The notes under the pieces were generated by a model that saw nothing but the letters and a program-made list of their open reading frames with translations, made no database searches and was not told the DNA's origin. A DNA stretch of 64,000 bases, taken from positions 1,311,318 through 1,375,317 of the forward strand of contig JANVCC010000152.1 of NCBI GenBank assembly GCA_025345505.1. Reading direction: 5' to 3'. Each line of letters starts with the position of its first letter. Positions within the stretch are counted from its first letter, which is position 1. Below are positions 24,114-35,896 of the stretch, one piece after another. The stretch comes from Todiramphus chloris collaris. Its lineage: Eukaryota; Chordata; Aves; Coraciiformes; Alcedinidae. Both the position numbers and the translations under genes were made by a program.

Positions 24114-24262
24114 ATTGGTGGTGGTGGTGGTGGTGTGGGTTTGTGTTTTGTTTCTTTGTCTTTTGTGCGTGTGGTTTTTTGGTTCATTTTTTTTTTGGTA
24201 CAGTGTAGTTTTTTTGTGTTTTTTTGGGGGTTTTTTTGTTTAGGTTTTTTTTTTTTTTTTGT
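24114..24262. repeat. (GGT)n followed by T/G-rich low complexity
   Basis: About seven GGT units (24115-24136) are followed by 120 bases of TTTTG-type sequence. This produces meaningless Phe/Gly-rich reading frames. Confidence 0.85.
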
Positions 24263-25599
24263 GAGTTCCAGTTCCTCTGTTAAATTGGATTTTATTTGAA
24301 ATAAAATCCTGGGGCAGAGGTGATCTGGTACTTGCCGGTTACCTTTGAGTGCCTCACAGGCAGCCCAGCTGGTGCCTGGTGTGGTGACAGCCTGGTGTCT
24401 CCTTTCAGCCACGCACATATCGGTTCCCATCGAGCTGCTGAATTTTCTCCCTGCTTTTTCCTACAGCTACAAATACCTTAAAGTCTTTCATGCTGGAGGC
24501 GAGATCTGAGCACAGGGTCAAACCATCAAGTGGATGGGGGATGGTGCCTTGAAGTGCTTCACTTCAAAGGCAGAACTGTAGGATTCAAGCCTTGGAAGGA
24601 TATGCAGATGCTCAGAGATTGCTTCAGGCTAAAGCGTTCATGTCTGCAGTCATGGCTAGTTTGAGCCTGAAGCCTTAATTCTCTTCTAAGGTAAGTCAGA
24701 ATCACACATAGGGGCTTCCCTGATTTTCTTTCTTTCTCAGTGCTTGGTGCTTTGCAGTACAGATTTGGGGGGAGGGAGAGAAAATACCCACCAAAATGGT
24801 CCCACCTGTGGAAGAAGTCCTTCCATCTCCTGTCAACTTTTAGAATGGAATGTAGTTAGTTGTTGGTCAAGAGCAAAACTTCCTGCCAAATTTTGTCTTG
24901 CCTATTTGGGAGAAAAATTTTGGGATGCCTTTTCCAAAGAAAGAAAGCATATGTTTCGCTGTGAGTTTAGCCACTTTTTCCCTAGGCAGCCTGGCATATT
25001 GTCATGTTTAGCAACAACAGCAAATACAGCCTCACTGCTGTACCTTGTGTCCCTGAAGATACAGTTCAAGCAGAATGTAAATAGGCACATTTGGAAAAGT
25101 CACATGTCCTAAAACAAGGCTCCTCTGAGCTCTCCTTTTGAGTTGGAGATAAGCAGAAAGAATAATGTTTCTATAGGTGTCCAAGTTACTCATTTTAAAT
25201 GAATTTAAAAAAAAATCAACACTGAATTCTTGTGCTGTTCAATCAGAGATGCAACATTTTACTGTTGTGCTGTTTTCCTGCTTTGAGATCATATAGGTTG
25301 GCTTTTAGGAATTTCAAACTTGACTTTGTTTTCCTGCCATAGGTAGGCATGTCATGGGATGTAACTGAAGACAAATGGCCATGGTGCTGTGGCTGGCAGG
25401 GAAATGAGATTGCAAATGAAACAGTGACTATGTCTAGTTTTTAAATTGCTTTAGTTCACAGAGTTGGAATAGGTGTCTGTGTGTAGTATGGAGCTTCTTC
25501 CCCCTTTGTAGTACCTGACCAGCAGCTGAGGAGCAGAAGGTTAATGTCACTAATCTTATGGAAATTTGATCTTTCAAATGGGAAACTGCAGCTTGGTGA

Positions 25600-25725
25600 A
25601 TTAAAAAAAACCCAAACAAACAAAAAATCCCCCCCAAAACAACAACAAAACAAACAAAACCCCCCAAAACCAAACCAACCAACCAAACAAACAAACAAAA
25701 AACCAAAACAAAACAAAGAAAGCCC
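25600..25725. repeat. A/C-rich low-complexity tract
   Basis: AAACAAACAAAAAA, CCCCCC and CCAACCAACC units run for about 120 bases. The complement yields Phe/Gly/Cys-rich ORFs of no meaning. Confidence 0.85.
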
Positions 25726-28700
25726 CACAAAATTCCTTGGAATTCTAGTGTGCCTCCAACAAGAAGGATCATCTAGATCTAAACAAATGATGTCTTCTTA
25801 CCCAAATCCCAACCTGCCACCAAACCTAAGCAACACCTTCTGGTAGAGGGAAGCATGACTGTAGAGGAGGTGGAAAAATGAAGCAGAAATCTGATTGTTC
25901 TCTGTTGAAATGAGCAGCATCTGAATAGGAAAAGATGATTTCTAAAGTGTACTTCAACTGTGTAGATTACAGTGGGGACCTGTTAGGATAGGTTTTACAG
26001 AAACTGAGGCTGTAAAGCAGTCTGTATTCTGAAGATTCTAATTGCTCAGGAGTTTGAGTGAAGGGCAAGATGGAGACACTGTTCACTCCCAAAAAATCGT
26101 CTTTGGGAGCTGAGTGGTGAGCCCCTCTCCCCTGCACACTTCCTTACCTACAGCTCTGACCCTCATCCCAGCTCTTTTCTTAGAAATAGTCATGTTAAGA
26201 AGTTGGGCTATTTCTTTATTTTTTAACTCGGTTGTTTCCAGTGGGGGAGTTTCAAGCAGCTGCTCTTCCTCCGATGGAAAAAGCTTATTTTTACTGCACT
26301 GGGAGAACAAGCTGTAAGTTCAAGCTGGGTAAGGGTGAAGGCTGCCAGTTGGTCTTCCTGCTTTCAGCTGGGGTTCCCTGGGGCTGAGCTCTGTCTTCGG
26401 GGTGGCCTGGCTGGACTCTGATACACAAGTTGGTGGGGTGTGTGGGTGGTACACTCTGCTGAAGCATCACATGCTGAACTACTGCCTGGGTGAATGGTTG
26501 AATCCACTTCTGGATATTCTTGTTGCAGGATAAATTAATTCTCTGTCAGAAAAGTCTGTTCTGACTGAAATCCCTATAAATCTTTCCTCTGGTTTGCGTG
26601 CGCCCTAGACATCCTGTATTCATGTGCCCCAGATGTGCTGTCATGGTGAGACCAGCACAATTCAGAGTTCTGTGAGTGTTCTTGCTGAATTTCTCCTTCC
26701 AGTGCACGTCATGAAAATGTCACAGTCTCTTTGAGGCTAGGATGACAATGGACTTGAACAAAACAAGTCATCAAGCCTAATCCATGATCTAGTTTGCAAT
26801 GGCTGATACTCCGGCATCCTGTTTACCGGCCCTGAAGCTCAGTGTGTGATGGTCTCGGTCTCTTCCCTTGTTCTGGAGAGGTGCTGCAGCTGGATGGAGG
26901 CTGCTCTGAAGCCAGGCAGCAACAGAGGTTATCAACACAAGACAGAAGAGTGGAAGAAGTTGGCATCTTGGTGGTTTGCTTTCTTCTGATGAACTGTCAG
27001 ACTTCAGGATTCTGTTAAACCAACTTTCCCCAGTACAAGCTGCTCCCTAGCGATATATGGATTCATCACATCTCTTACTGCAAGGCTTGTTCTGGGCAGC
27101 GCAGCGAAGATGGTGAATGCTGCGATTTATTTTAGATAATGATGCTTCACTGGAACGTCTTTCTGGTTTGAAACTTTTCGGGCTGAATTCATTTCAGTTG
27201 GAGGCAGAAGTAAGCTGATGGTAAAGACAATGAATCATGTTTTCTGTGAGCTTTAGGAATTATTCATAGATGTTGAAATCCGTAGCTGTTCTATGCACCC
27301 ACCTCCTCTTTTAATTTATGCTTGGTTTTCAAACACTGTCTTTTAAACAATGCATATTCTCCCTTTCGGTGCAGACAGTAAGAGAAGGAATAATTTTAGA
27401 AAATTCCAGAGCCAAAGAATTAAAAAAAAAAAGGCAAACTAAAGTCCTTTGTGTAATATCCCTTTACACCACTTCTTCCAATAAAAAATAAAAGCAAGAT
27501 GGTGTTAAGTAGGCGTTAGAGCAGGGGATGGTAATCAGGACTCCAGAATCTATTTCCAGCCACTAACCCAGCATGGTGGCCTGGTTTTCATTCCCCTTGA
27601 TGGACATACGCTGAAGAACTTGTTGTATTTGTGGGATCGGGCAGGAAGCTAAGGGCTGAAGCAGTGATTTCATCCCTACACAAATGCGAGGAAAGCAGCA
27701 TTTGTTTTTGTGACGTTTGTGTGAATTTTCAGGAGCAGCTCAAGCGTGTAAACACTTCCAGTCCACAGCCTGGATCTGGGCGGAGAGCAGGGTGCTGGCA
27801 TCCCAGCTCTGCCTGGCTCTGTTCCCACCGAAGGGGATGCACCTTTTACCCCTGCAGTGCTCAGCCATGGGGAACGAGGCAAGAACCCACCATAGATCAT
27901 CTGATAGCCTTGGTGGTCGCAACAGAGATGCAGGAGATCTCAATAGTGCTTGAAGCAAGAGATAGAGGGAGAATACTCAGCGTTGGTCCCTGCTGTAAGT
28001 TCATGGCTTATGCACTTGTGGGTCCCTCAGCCTGGAAGCTGTTGGCCACTTGTCGTCTTGTGGCAGTACTTGGGCAGCAATGTCTTCTGTCAGTCCGGGT
28101 GGAGCACTGAGGTGAGATGAAGCAGATGAGGTCCCTGGTGCAGAAAGGCATGTGTTGGCTTAGACGGATGCTGTGACACGCTTCTCTGGTGGACAGTGGT
28201 CTCAGTGGGGGGATGCAGCCAGCCTCTGGGACATGCCTTGGGGTAACACTAGCCCATCTGGACTTCTGCTTTCCAGGCCAAACTCCTGCAGGAGGACAGA
28301 GCTTGGGACCTTTGTCCGCTGAGTTGCCTATTACCTGAGCTGTAGCTGCAGAGCATGAGAGCATGGCTGGATCGGGACTGAGAACGGAGAGCTAGGGCCT
28401 TTACACATTGATTTTTCACAACGTTTCTTGGTCAATTAGCAGTGATCTGTCTCAGAAACGTATTTTTAATTTTACTCTTCCTTTTAATAGAAAGCTACTG
28501 GCAGCTACTGATTGCAGATGGGAGCGTTTGTGGATAAAGCCTTTCCTTTTCACACTGCTGCAGCCTGGCTGCCTGGCTCCTCTTTGGCATTTGTTGGTTT
28601 GGAGCGGGTTTGTTATTTAATTGTATCCATTTTTTTTCCCCAATAGTTACTTCTTGCCAAGAATATCAAGTCTGAGAACTGGGGTGAGTGTGTTGCAAGA

Positions 28701-30325
28701 AAACAGAGAGATGCCGTGAGGCACCTTGGTACAAAGGAACGTGAGTAGGGACTTGACAGAACAAGAGGAGCTTGAGGGCGTTTGGACTGGAGACGGACTA
28801 GCAGATGCAGAAAGTTAAAGAAAAAAAAGAATCAAATAGTGAAATGAAGTGAAGGGAAGAGATCGGGAGATTGGAAGGAGTGTGATGGATGAGCAGGAAA
28901 GATGAGCAGAGTAAAATAGGCAGAGAGAATCTCTTCCCCCTCCTGTAACATGCCATACCCGGAGAGGTGATAACTCATTACCTAGGACCAGATGGACCCG
29001 TTTGTCTGCTCTGGACAGCTCAGCAGAACTTGTTTCAGCTGCCATCAAGGATGAGTTTCAGAGTCTTAGCACAGATCATCGCTCTTTTGACAATGAGTTC
29101 AGGAGCCTGTCAACGGGTTTTCCAAAGCACTCAACATCTGTGGGAAAATGCTGAGCAAGGTCTGAAATTGTGGTCAGTTAAGAAGCGTCTGAAAGGGAGC
29201 TGGGAACTTTTGAAGATCTAATTTCTGTCCCAGGATGCTCCAAACCCAGTGCTCCGAGACATTAATCCTGTGACTGTCATGGCTCTGGTTTTATCCCAGC
29301 ATTACACCGCTGGCTGTGGTGGAGTTATTCTTGGTCCTTGCTGCTATAAGTGGGAGAGCAAGACCAAGAGGTTTCTAAATACTTGGAATTCTTTTTTTAG
29401 TGAGATGTGTTTTCTAAGTGGAAATAACAATAAACCAAAGGCTTTTTTGGAATATCCTGAACGCCCTGAGTCAGCCGCATCTTTTCCTGCTGAGCATGGG
29501 GAGGCTGGTGGGATAAGCCACCCCTGCCAGCTGCAGGGACAGTGAATAACTGAGTGTGAGAGCCCCAGCTGCAAATCAGAGGTGGCAAGCTGGGCTCTAG
29601 AGGGATGGGTTGATGCCGAATAGCATCATTAGGGGACTAATCCAGCAGCTGCTCTTCCTAAGGAAAGAGATTTGTCAGCAAGTTGAAAACTCCCTGCGAG
29701 TTTTCTTTGCTGATACAGCAGAATCAGAGGAGACATGGGGACAGCAGGGTAGGGGCAGGAAGGATGTGGTGGGACTAGCACTAGATCTTCAGCTAAGCCA
29801 ACCTCTGCCAGCAGAGGCGTGAGTCCAGGGCTTGTTTTCTACTGCTGGCTTTTAATTATCTTCTTTCCTTTGTAATACCTACATTTTAAAGAAAGGCAAG
29901 GCAATGGAGATACGTTTTTTTTTCATCCGGCATTCAGTAGGACAGAATATGGGTGGTAATTGTAAAGCAATATCCAGAGAGCTCAGAAAGTATGAAGATG
30001 CTCCCAAGCTTTCTCTTCCTTTTTATTGTGAGTTGGCAACAGGGAAAGGCTTGATATCTGCAGATGCTGCCTTGTGCAAGATGACATGGATTGGCACTGG
30101 ACACCAAGGCTGGAGAGAGCTTTGCTGTAACAATTAACGCCCATGAACCAAACATGACAGATGCAGCAGGAATGGTGGCTCCAGCTCATACCTGCCATCT
30201 CCCACGGTGGACATATCCTCAGCCTCTGGTGCTTCCATGCTGGTATTGTCATAGGTACAGCTGGAGGTGGGGAATGAGAAGGAAACATGACACTTTTCAC
30301 AGTTTGAGGTCCTGAAGTTGTCCCT

Positions 30326-30371
30326 AGAGCTGCTGCCAAGCAGAGTGCAGAGCTGCTGCCAAGCAGAGTGC
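30326..30371. repeat. Perfect tandem duplication, 23 bp x 2
   Basis: The 23-base unit starting AGAGCTGCTGCC and ending CAGAGTGC at 30326-30348 is repeated without change at 30349-30371. Confidence 0.92.
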
Positions 30372-33300
30372 CAGTGCAGTGAAGCAGCGCGTCTCCCATG
30401 TGACTTGGAGCCGTGGTTGCCTTCTTGCATGACAATTTGGTTGCCACTACCCCATGCTGCCATGTAACCACAGCCCTGTCATGGGCTGTTCATCCCACAA
30501 TGGAGTTTCTGCCTTCAGATGGTCCTCTCCAACACTGCAGTTGTCTTTTAAGGCTGTCTTCTGGTTGTCTGAGGTGGAGGAGACTTTCCCATTTACCAGG
30601 ATTATGCTGGAATCAAATCTCGTGCTCTAAAACACTTGTAAGCACCTCCTCACTCATCCCAGTGAATGCAATGTGGAGTCATACAAGTGTGCTCTTCTTT
30701 CCATCAAGAGAAAGCTCACAAACAAAGCCCAGGACACATCCCTGACCGTGACCTCTGTAGTTCCCCTGAAGCATGACTGCATCACTGGCATACATGAGTG
30801 AGCATCATGCAGGACAAGGTGGCTGCTCTATCGTGTGAGTTTAAGCCTCAGAGGGAGGAATATCTATAGAATGTCAGCCTGGTCCTAACAGAGTTTCTGG
30901 AAATGGCTGGGATGCTTATTGGCTTTGGTAGGGCAGCATCACTGACCTCACACCTCTTTGGAGGTTTACTTTAATGCAGCACTGAAATCCAGTTCTAAGA
31001 GCTAACTTTTCCCAAAGGGTAAATGACCAGAGAAGCTGAAATTGGCTCCTCCACTCTTTGAATAAGAGTTGAGGCTAATTATGGAACTTCTCAGTTGCCC
31101 TCAAAATCAAGGACTATGTAATGGCTGTGTTGTGAAGGAATCATGGTGGCTTTTCCTGGTACAGCCCAAAGAGGAGCTTGGGGTCTTGCTGGTTTGGCAG
31201 AGGTGTGCTCTGCCTGAGGAGGACAGGGTACCCCTTGATGCCAGTAAGCCTGCAAAATGGATATGGTTTGACTGCAGTGATGTTGATTGAGTCAGGTCAA
31301 ATGTTCAGACCTTGTGTTAACCAATGTTGGTGCTCCAGAGCATGCTGGACAGGGAGTTCTTGTGGGCTGGGGTGGCTCTGCAGGCCTGCATGGGTTGCTT
31401 TCACTCTCCCTGGCTACCAGTACAGTGGTACTGGAGAGTGGTGGAAAGCACTCGCAGCTCTGAAGAGCCCCTTTGCAGTTGTGCTTGGAGGCAGCATAAA
31501 GGGGCAGCAGTTGTGATTTGGGTGCAGAATGAGAGTTTCAAACACTGCACCTCTGGGGAAGGAGGAGAACCCCCCCTCAAACATGCCACCTGTGCTCTCC
31601 TCTGCTTCACTGAGTTTCTCTCAGGGGGGATAAGCAGCTCTCGCAGGGCTGGAGAGCTGAAGCCAACACTGAAAAAAGGGGGATGTAGCAGGAGAAGAGA
31701 ATGTGCATCTGTGCTCCTCTCACTTCAGCATCAAGAGGAGAGATGGACCAAGCCATTTGCAAGCTAGCCCTGCAGACCCTGGCTCCCCACCCACTGGGAA
31801 AACTCATTTTCAAGAAGATACCCTGAAGACTTCTAGTTTATTTAGTGCTGGCTGCTTATTCATGACATTTCAAGTTTTGAGCTGCGGTGTTTGAATTTCC
31901 CCAAGTCTGTGTGTTCATCATTGTGCCAATACCCAGGTGTTTTCACCCAGGGCTACCCACTGGGTTTCCATTAGCCAGAAGCTGGTCACCACAAAGTACC
32001 AAGGGGGCAGCTGGGAGAGCGAAAGCCTGTGTGAAAACACAGGGTCACCCCTTCTCCTCGATGCCAGGCACATGGAAGGACCCCAGTGCTCATGAAAACA
32101 CCCACAATGGGTTTGGGTTTTTCTGTTGCTTTGAAACATTCAGGTACTAAAGGCTTGGGCTCAGTTGGCTGCATTCATGCAAACCTTTAATGCTCCCCTG
32201 GTATAACACAGAGATCACAGCTGAAGACAAAACAACCTCACTTGTCTGTCAGGGATGTCTCTTGCAACGTCCTCTTCATTGCTCCAGCCCAGGGAGTCCT
32301 TCCACGGCTGTAAGACACAGTGCAGTGGGTCAAGGCAAGGCCAGAGATCCCAAGTGAAAGAGATGAAAACAAGCTCCTTTAATATAAACTATATGTTTTC
32401 TTGTCCATGCTCAATTTACACACTGCATTTTTTGCCTCCTCTCTGACCAGCAGTGTTTATCTGGCAGGGGACAACTCCCGTTAGCAACCAAGGGCTGCAT
32501 CAGATTTTTCTATGCCTTGTTTAAACAGAATCTTTTGCTTGTGTTTCCCTTTTCAAATGATGGAGCAAACAGCTCAAAAGTGACTGAGATAAGGCCATAG
32601 CACCCAGTTCCCTTTCCATGTGCCTCCAACTATTCTAAAAGTTGGAGGGAAGATAAAACATTGAGTCTCGCTGGAAAACATTTCAACTCGTTGATTCAGA
32701 AGGGGCAAAGAAAACCCATCTCTGGGAGACAAAAATAAAATAGAAGCGAGCTTTCAGCTTCTGTTGAAACTGCTGCCTGGCATTTATGAAAAATCTTGGG
32801 TTGTGGTAACACAGACTAATATTTTAATAATACTTAGAATAATCTCTGTTTACACAAAACTTGTGTTTTACATGAAGGTCACTTCTATTAAGGCAGTATC
32901 TCTTCCAGGAATAGAACCCTTTGTCTTTGGAAACCCAGAATTAAAATGCAGAAGCTATTATTTGCATAAGACTGGCCAGTTCTAGAACTCTTCTTGGCCC
33001 TGGGGTGGCTGAGGGCTGGAGGGGCAGCCAGCAGAGCAACTGCTGCTTGAGTGAAGCAACAACTGGCCATTGCACTAGCCCATGCCCAGGCTTAAACCTT
33101 CCTATTGCCTCACTGTACTGAAGAAATGCTCTTTTCCTGACTAATTTCCTCTCTCCATTTTCTTTTGATCACACTCTGGAGCCAAGCATCCTAGCCCGTG
33201 CCAGCTAAACCAGAGGGAAGAGCAGCTTTGTTGTCTTTAGGAAACAATGAGCTGGTTTTGGATTTGAAGGGGCTTTTGGCAGCCCTGGTATCTCTCCATG

Positions 33301-35309
33301 GAATCACTGAAGTTCTGGCAGAGGCAGCTCTCCCCTCCTGAGACTCCATCCCATGCCAAAGCTGTCTGTGTTGCAGCTCCATAGACTCTGTCCTGCTATT
33401 CTGGGATGCTCTGGCTCAGCATCACCAACGAGAAGGCACCATCTCATCCAGCAATGGTCATACTCCACATCTGGGTCCAACCCCGAAGACCTTGATTCGA
33501 TCTTTGCCGACTTTGGGAGATCCACCATCCCTATTTTTGGCACTGCATTTCCAGAATTACCTTGTGCATTTAGAACATCAACAAATGTTTTCCAAAAGTC
33601 ATTAGTAGTGTTGCAGTGGGGACTGAGCTAGAAAGCCCTCTTGTGCTTAGAAGGTGGTAAACTATTGGCTTGACACCATTAAACTAAAGGCTCCACAGTG
33701 CTGGTCCTCCTTCATCTTCCTCCCTCGGTGCCCTCTGTGTGGGCTGGGGTCTTGGCTTCTCCCAAAGCACCGACCTCCCTTTGCCTCCTGCAGCCTCTGT
33801 GGCCAGTTGCTTTGTGCTGGTCCCGCTGTAGTCCTCACCTCCTCCTCCAGAGCATGCTTTTCTTGGACCATTTTAATAGCTCAAACAACACCATGTGCTG
33901 GTTCTCCTGGACCTGGGGAGATGTGTCTTGAGTGTGCAACACCCAGCTGACATTCAGCACTTGCTTCCCACTGTATTCACTCATCCCCTGTGGCTGTGCC
34001 AGGTGAAGATGTGTCTGGGATGCTGGGGGGCAACCATGGGAGGAAGACAGGTACTGTGGATGTCCCTGCTCCCAAGGGCTGCTCTCTCCCATACTGCCAC
34101 ATCTCCATCAACCAGTGCTTGGGCCAAATCTTCTCCACAGTGCTCCTGAGGCTCACAAGCATTATCATTAGCTTTACTGGGGTTTTGTGAAAACTTTTAG
34201 TCAAGTTTCTACCATAAAGTGAGGGATGTGCCTTAACCTGCTGGTCTGGGTGTTTCCTAGCACAAGGCTGAGGAGCACTGGGTGTCTGGGTGGTCGCTCA
34301 CAGGCGCATGGGGGTCTTTGAGAGAATGAAATCTGCTGAGAAAGCACTGGAGGAGCGTGTGTGGCCGAGGAGCCATGCTGTGTCCATCTAGCCTTGTGCC
34401 TTTCATAATGCAGCCCCTGGAGTGTGCCTGAAGTTGGGCTATGGCTTTACCCTGGGCAGAGCTGGAAAAACTTGCGGCACTGGAGGCAGTCAATGGGAAA
34501 ATAATATTGCACAATGGGCAACCAAGAGTTTGGGGTTTGAGTTTATCCCTACCCAGGCAAGGCTGTTTCAGTGTTTGCACCCAGCTGGTGATTAGGTACC
34601 TGCCTGCTCCTTCTGTGATCCTTCCATTTCCTGCATCTGGTGTGGAAGTCTTGGTGGGACAATGTCCCTCAGGCTGTGCCTGGTGTATGTTGTTGGGGGA
34701 CACCAAGGGGTGAGATTGAATAGGAGGGTCGCAAACCCAGGATCTCTCCAGAGTCCTCCAGCTCCTCTTCAATGATTGTTTTTTATGGCTCTGTGGATGA
34801 AGAAATAAAGGTTTGTGATTTATTCACAGCCTAAGACAAGCTGAAGGGCTGATCCCCACTCCCTGGTGAGGTGGGGAGGTGCTTTGGGCTGGTCTCAAGG
34901 ACAGCAGGTAAACCCACTTGAGCGGTGGGTTTGCTTCCAGCCTTTCTGGCTGCCTCAAGGTATGTAGGTGTGCTGGCAGGAGCCAGGAAGAATTTTGCAC
35001 CTTCCAGGGGACAACACAGATTTAAAGTTCTGTCTCTGAGCACCTCCCTCCCTGGGCATGGCAAGCAGCTCTCTCTTCAGGGTGCCACAGAGGTAGGTCC
35101 TTTTGCCTTGGGGAAGCGTTCAGTGACACTTGGGTGGATTTTTTTCCGTGGACACGTTACATATCATGCTGCATTGGAACTCCCTTTTCAATACCGCTAT
35201 GCCAAACAGCAGCTCATGGTGCCACGTTGCCTGTAGCAACGTCTCCTGGTTGAAAATAAGTGAGCTGCAACAAATGGATGGGTGTGCTGGTAGATATGTA
35301 AGAATGTTT

Positions 35310-35370
35310 GCTGTTATCACCATGATTATTATTATTGCTCTTCTTATTATTACTATCACTATTATTTATA
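35310..35370. repeat. Imperfect (ATT)n microsatellite
   Basis: ATTATTATTATTGCTCTTCT and TATTATTACTATCACTATTA lie just upstream of a CR1 copy. Confidence 0.85.
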
Positions 35371-35414
35371 GCTTTGGGGACCTTGCAGCAGCTTGTTTTG
35401 GTTAAGGAAGCAGC

Positions 35415-35896
35415 AGTGTGCAATTCAAAGGCAGCATTGAAAGAGTCCAGCACAGAGCCACAAAGATAGTTAAGGGAGAGGAGCATCTCCCTTATGAGGA
35501 AAGGTTGAGGGAGCTGGGTCTCTTTAGCTTGGAGAAGAGGAGACTGAGGGGTGACCTCATTGATGTTTATAAATACATAAAGGGTGAGTGTCAGGAGGAT
35601 GGAGCCAGGCTCTTCTCTGGTATGTCCATGGATAGGACAAGGGGCAAGGGGTGTAAGCTGGAGCATAAGAGGTTCCACAGAAACATAAGGAAAAACTTTT
35701 TCACTGTGAGGGTCACAGAGCCTGGAACAGGCTGCCCAGAGGGGTTGTGGAGTCTCTTTCTCTGGAGACATTCAAAACCCACCTGGATGTGTTCCTGTGT
35801 GACCTGCTTTAGGTGGTCCTGCTCTGGCAGGGGGATTGGACTAGATGATCTTTCGATGTCTCTTCCAACTCCTAACATTCTGTGATTCTGTGATCA
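35415..35896 (+). mobile_element. CR1 LINE 3' fragment
   Basis: It begins in the reverse-transcriptase C-terminal frame ([20 protein letters not shown]...[20 protein letters not shown]). It continues through ACAGGCTGCCCAGAGG to the AACATTCTGTGATTCTGTGAT end. This frame is retrotransposon relic, not a gene. Confidence 0.95.

Larger units (their letters stand above)
21220..35400. other. Intergenic region, left part, no gene recognised
   Basis: ORFs are scattered on both strands and none resembles a known protein. The longest are 22387-22902 (-, 171 codons), 34257-34772 (-, 171), 29983-30471 (-, 162) and 27631-28110 (+, 159). Recognisable content is a CR1 end at 23.8 kb, simple repeats at 23.7, 24.1-24.3 and 25.6 kb, and a 23-base tandem duplication at 30.3 kb. 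A lncRNA cannot be excluded from sequence alone. Confidence 0.6.

Noticed and set aside
24089-24430. Lys/Pro-rich - ORF and Phe-rich + ORF
   Set aside because: They are translations of the GGT/TTTTG low-complexity tract.
25434-25846. Gly/Phe/Cys-rich - ORFs that look like membrane proteins
   Set aside because: They are translations of the A/C-rich low-complexity tract at 25.6 kb.
35418-35885. 155-codon + ORF
   Set aside because: It is the decayed reverse-transcriptase C-terminus and 3' UTR of a CR1 element.
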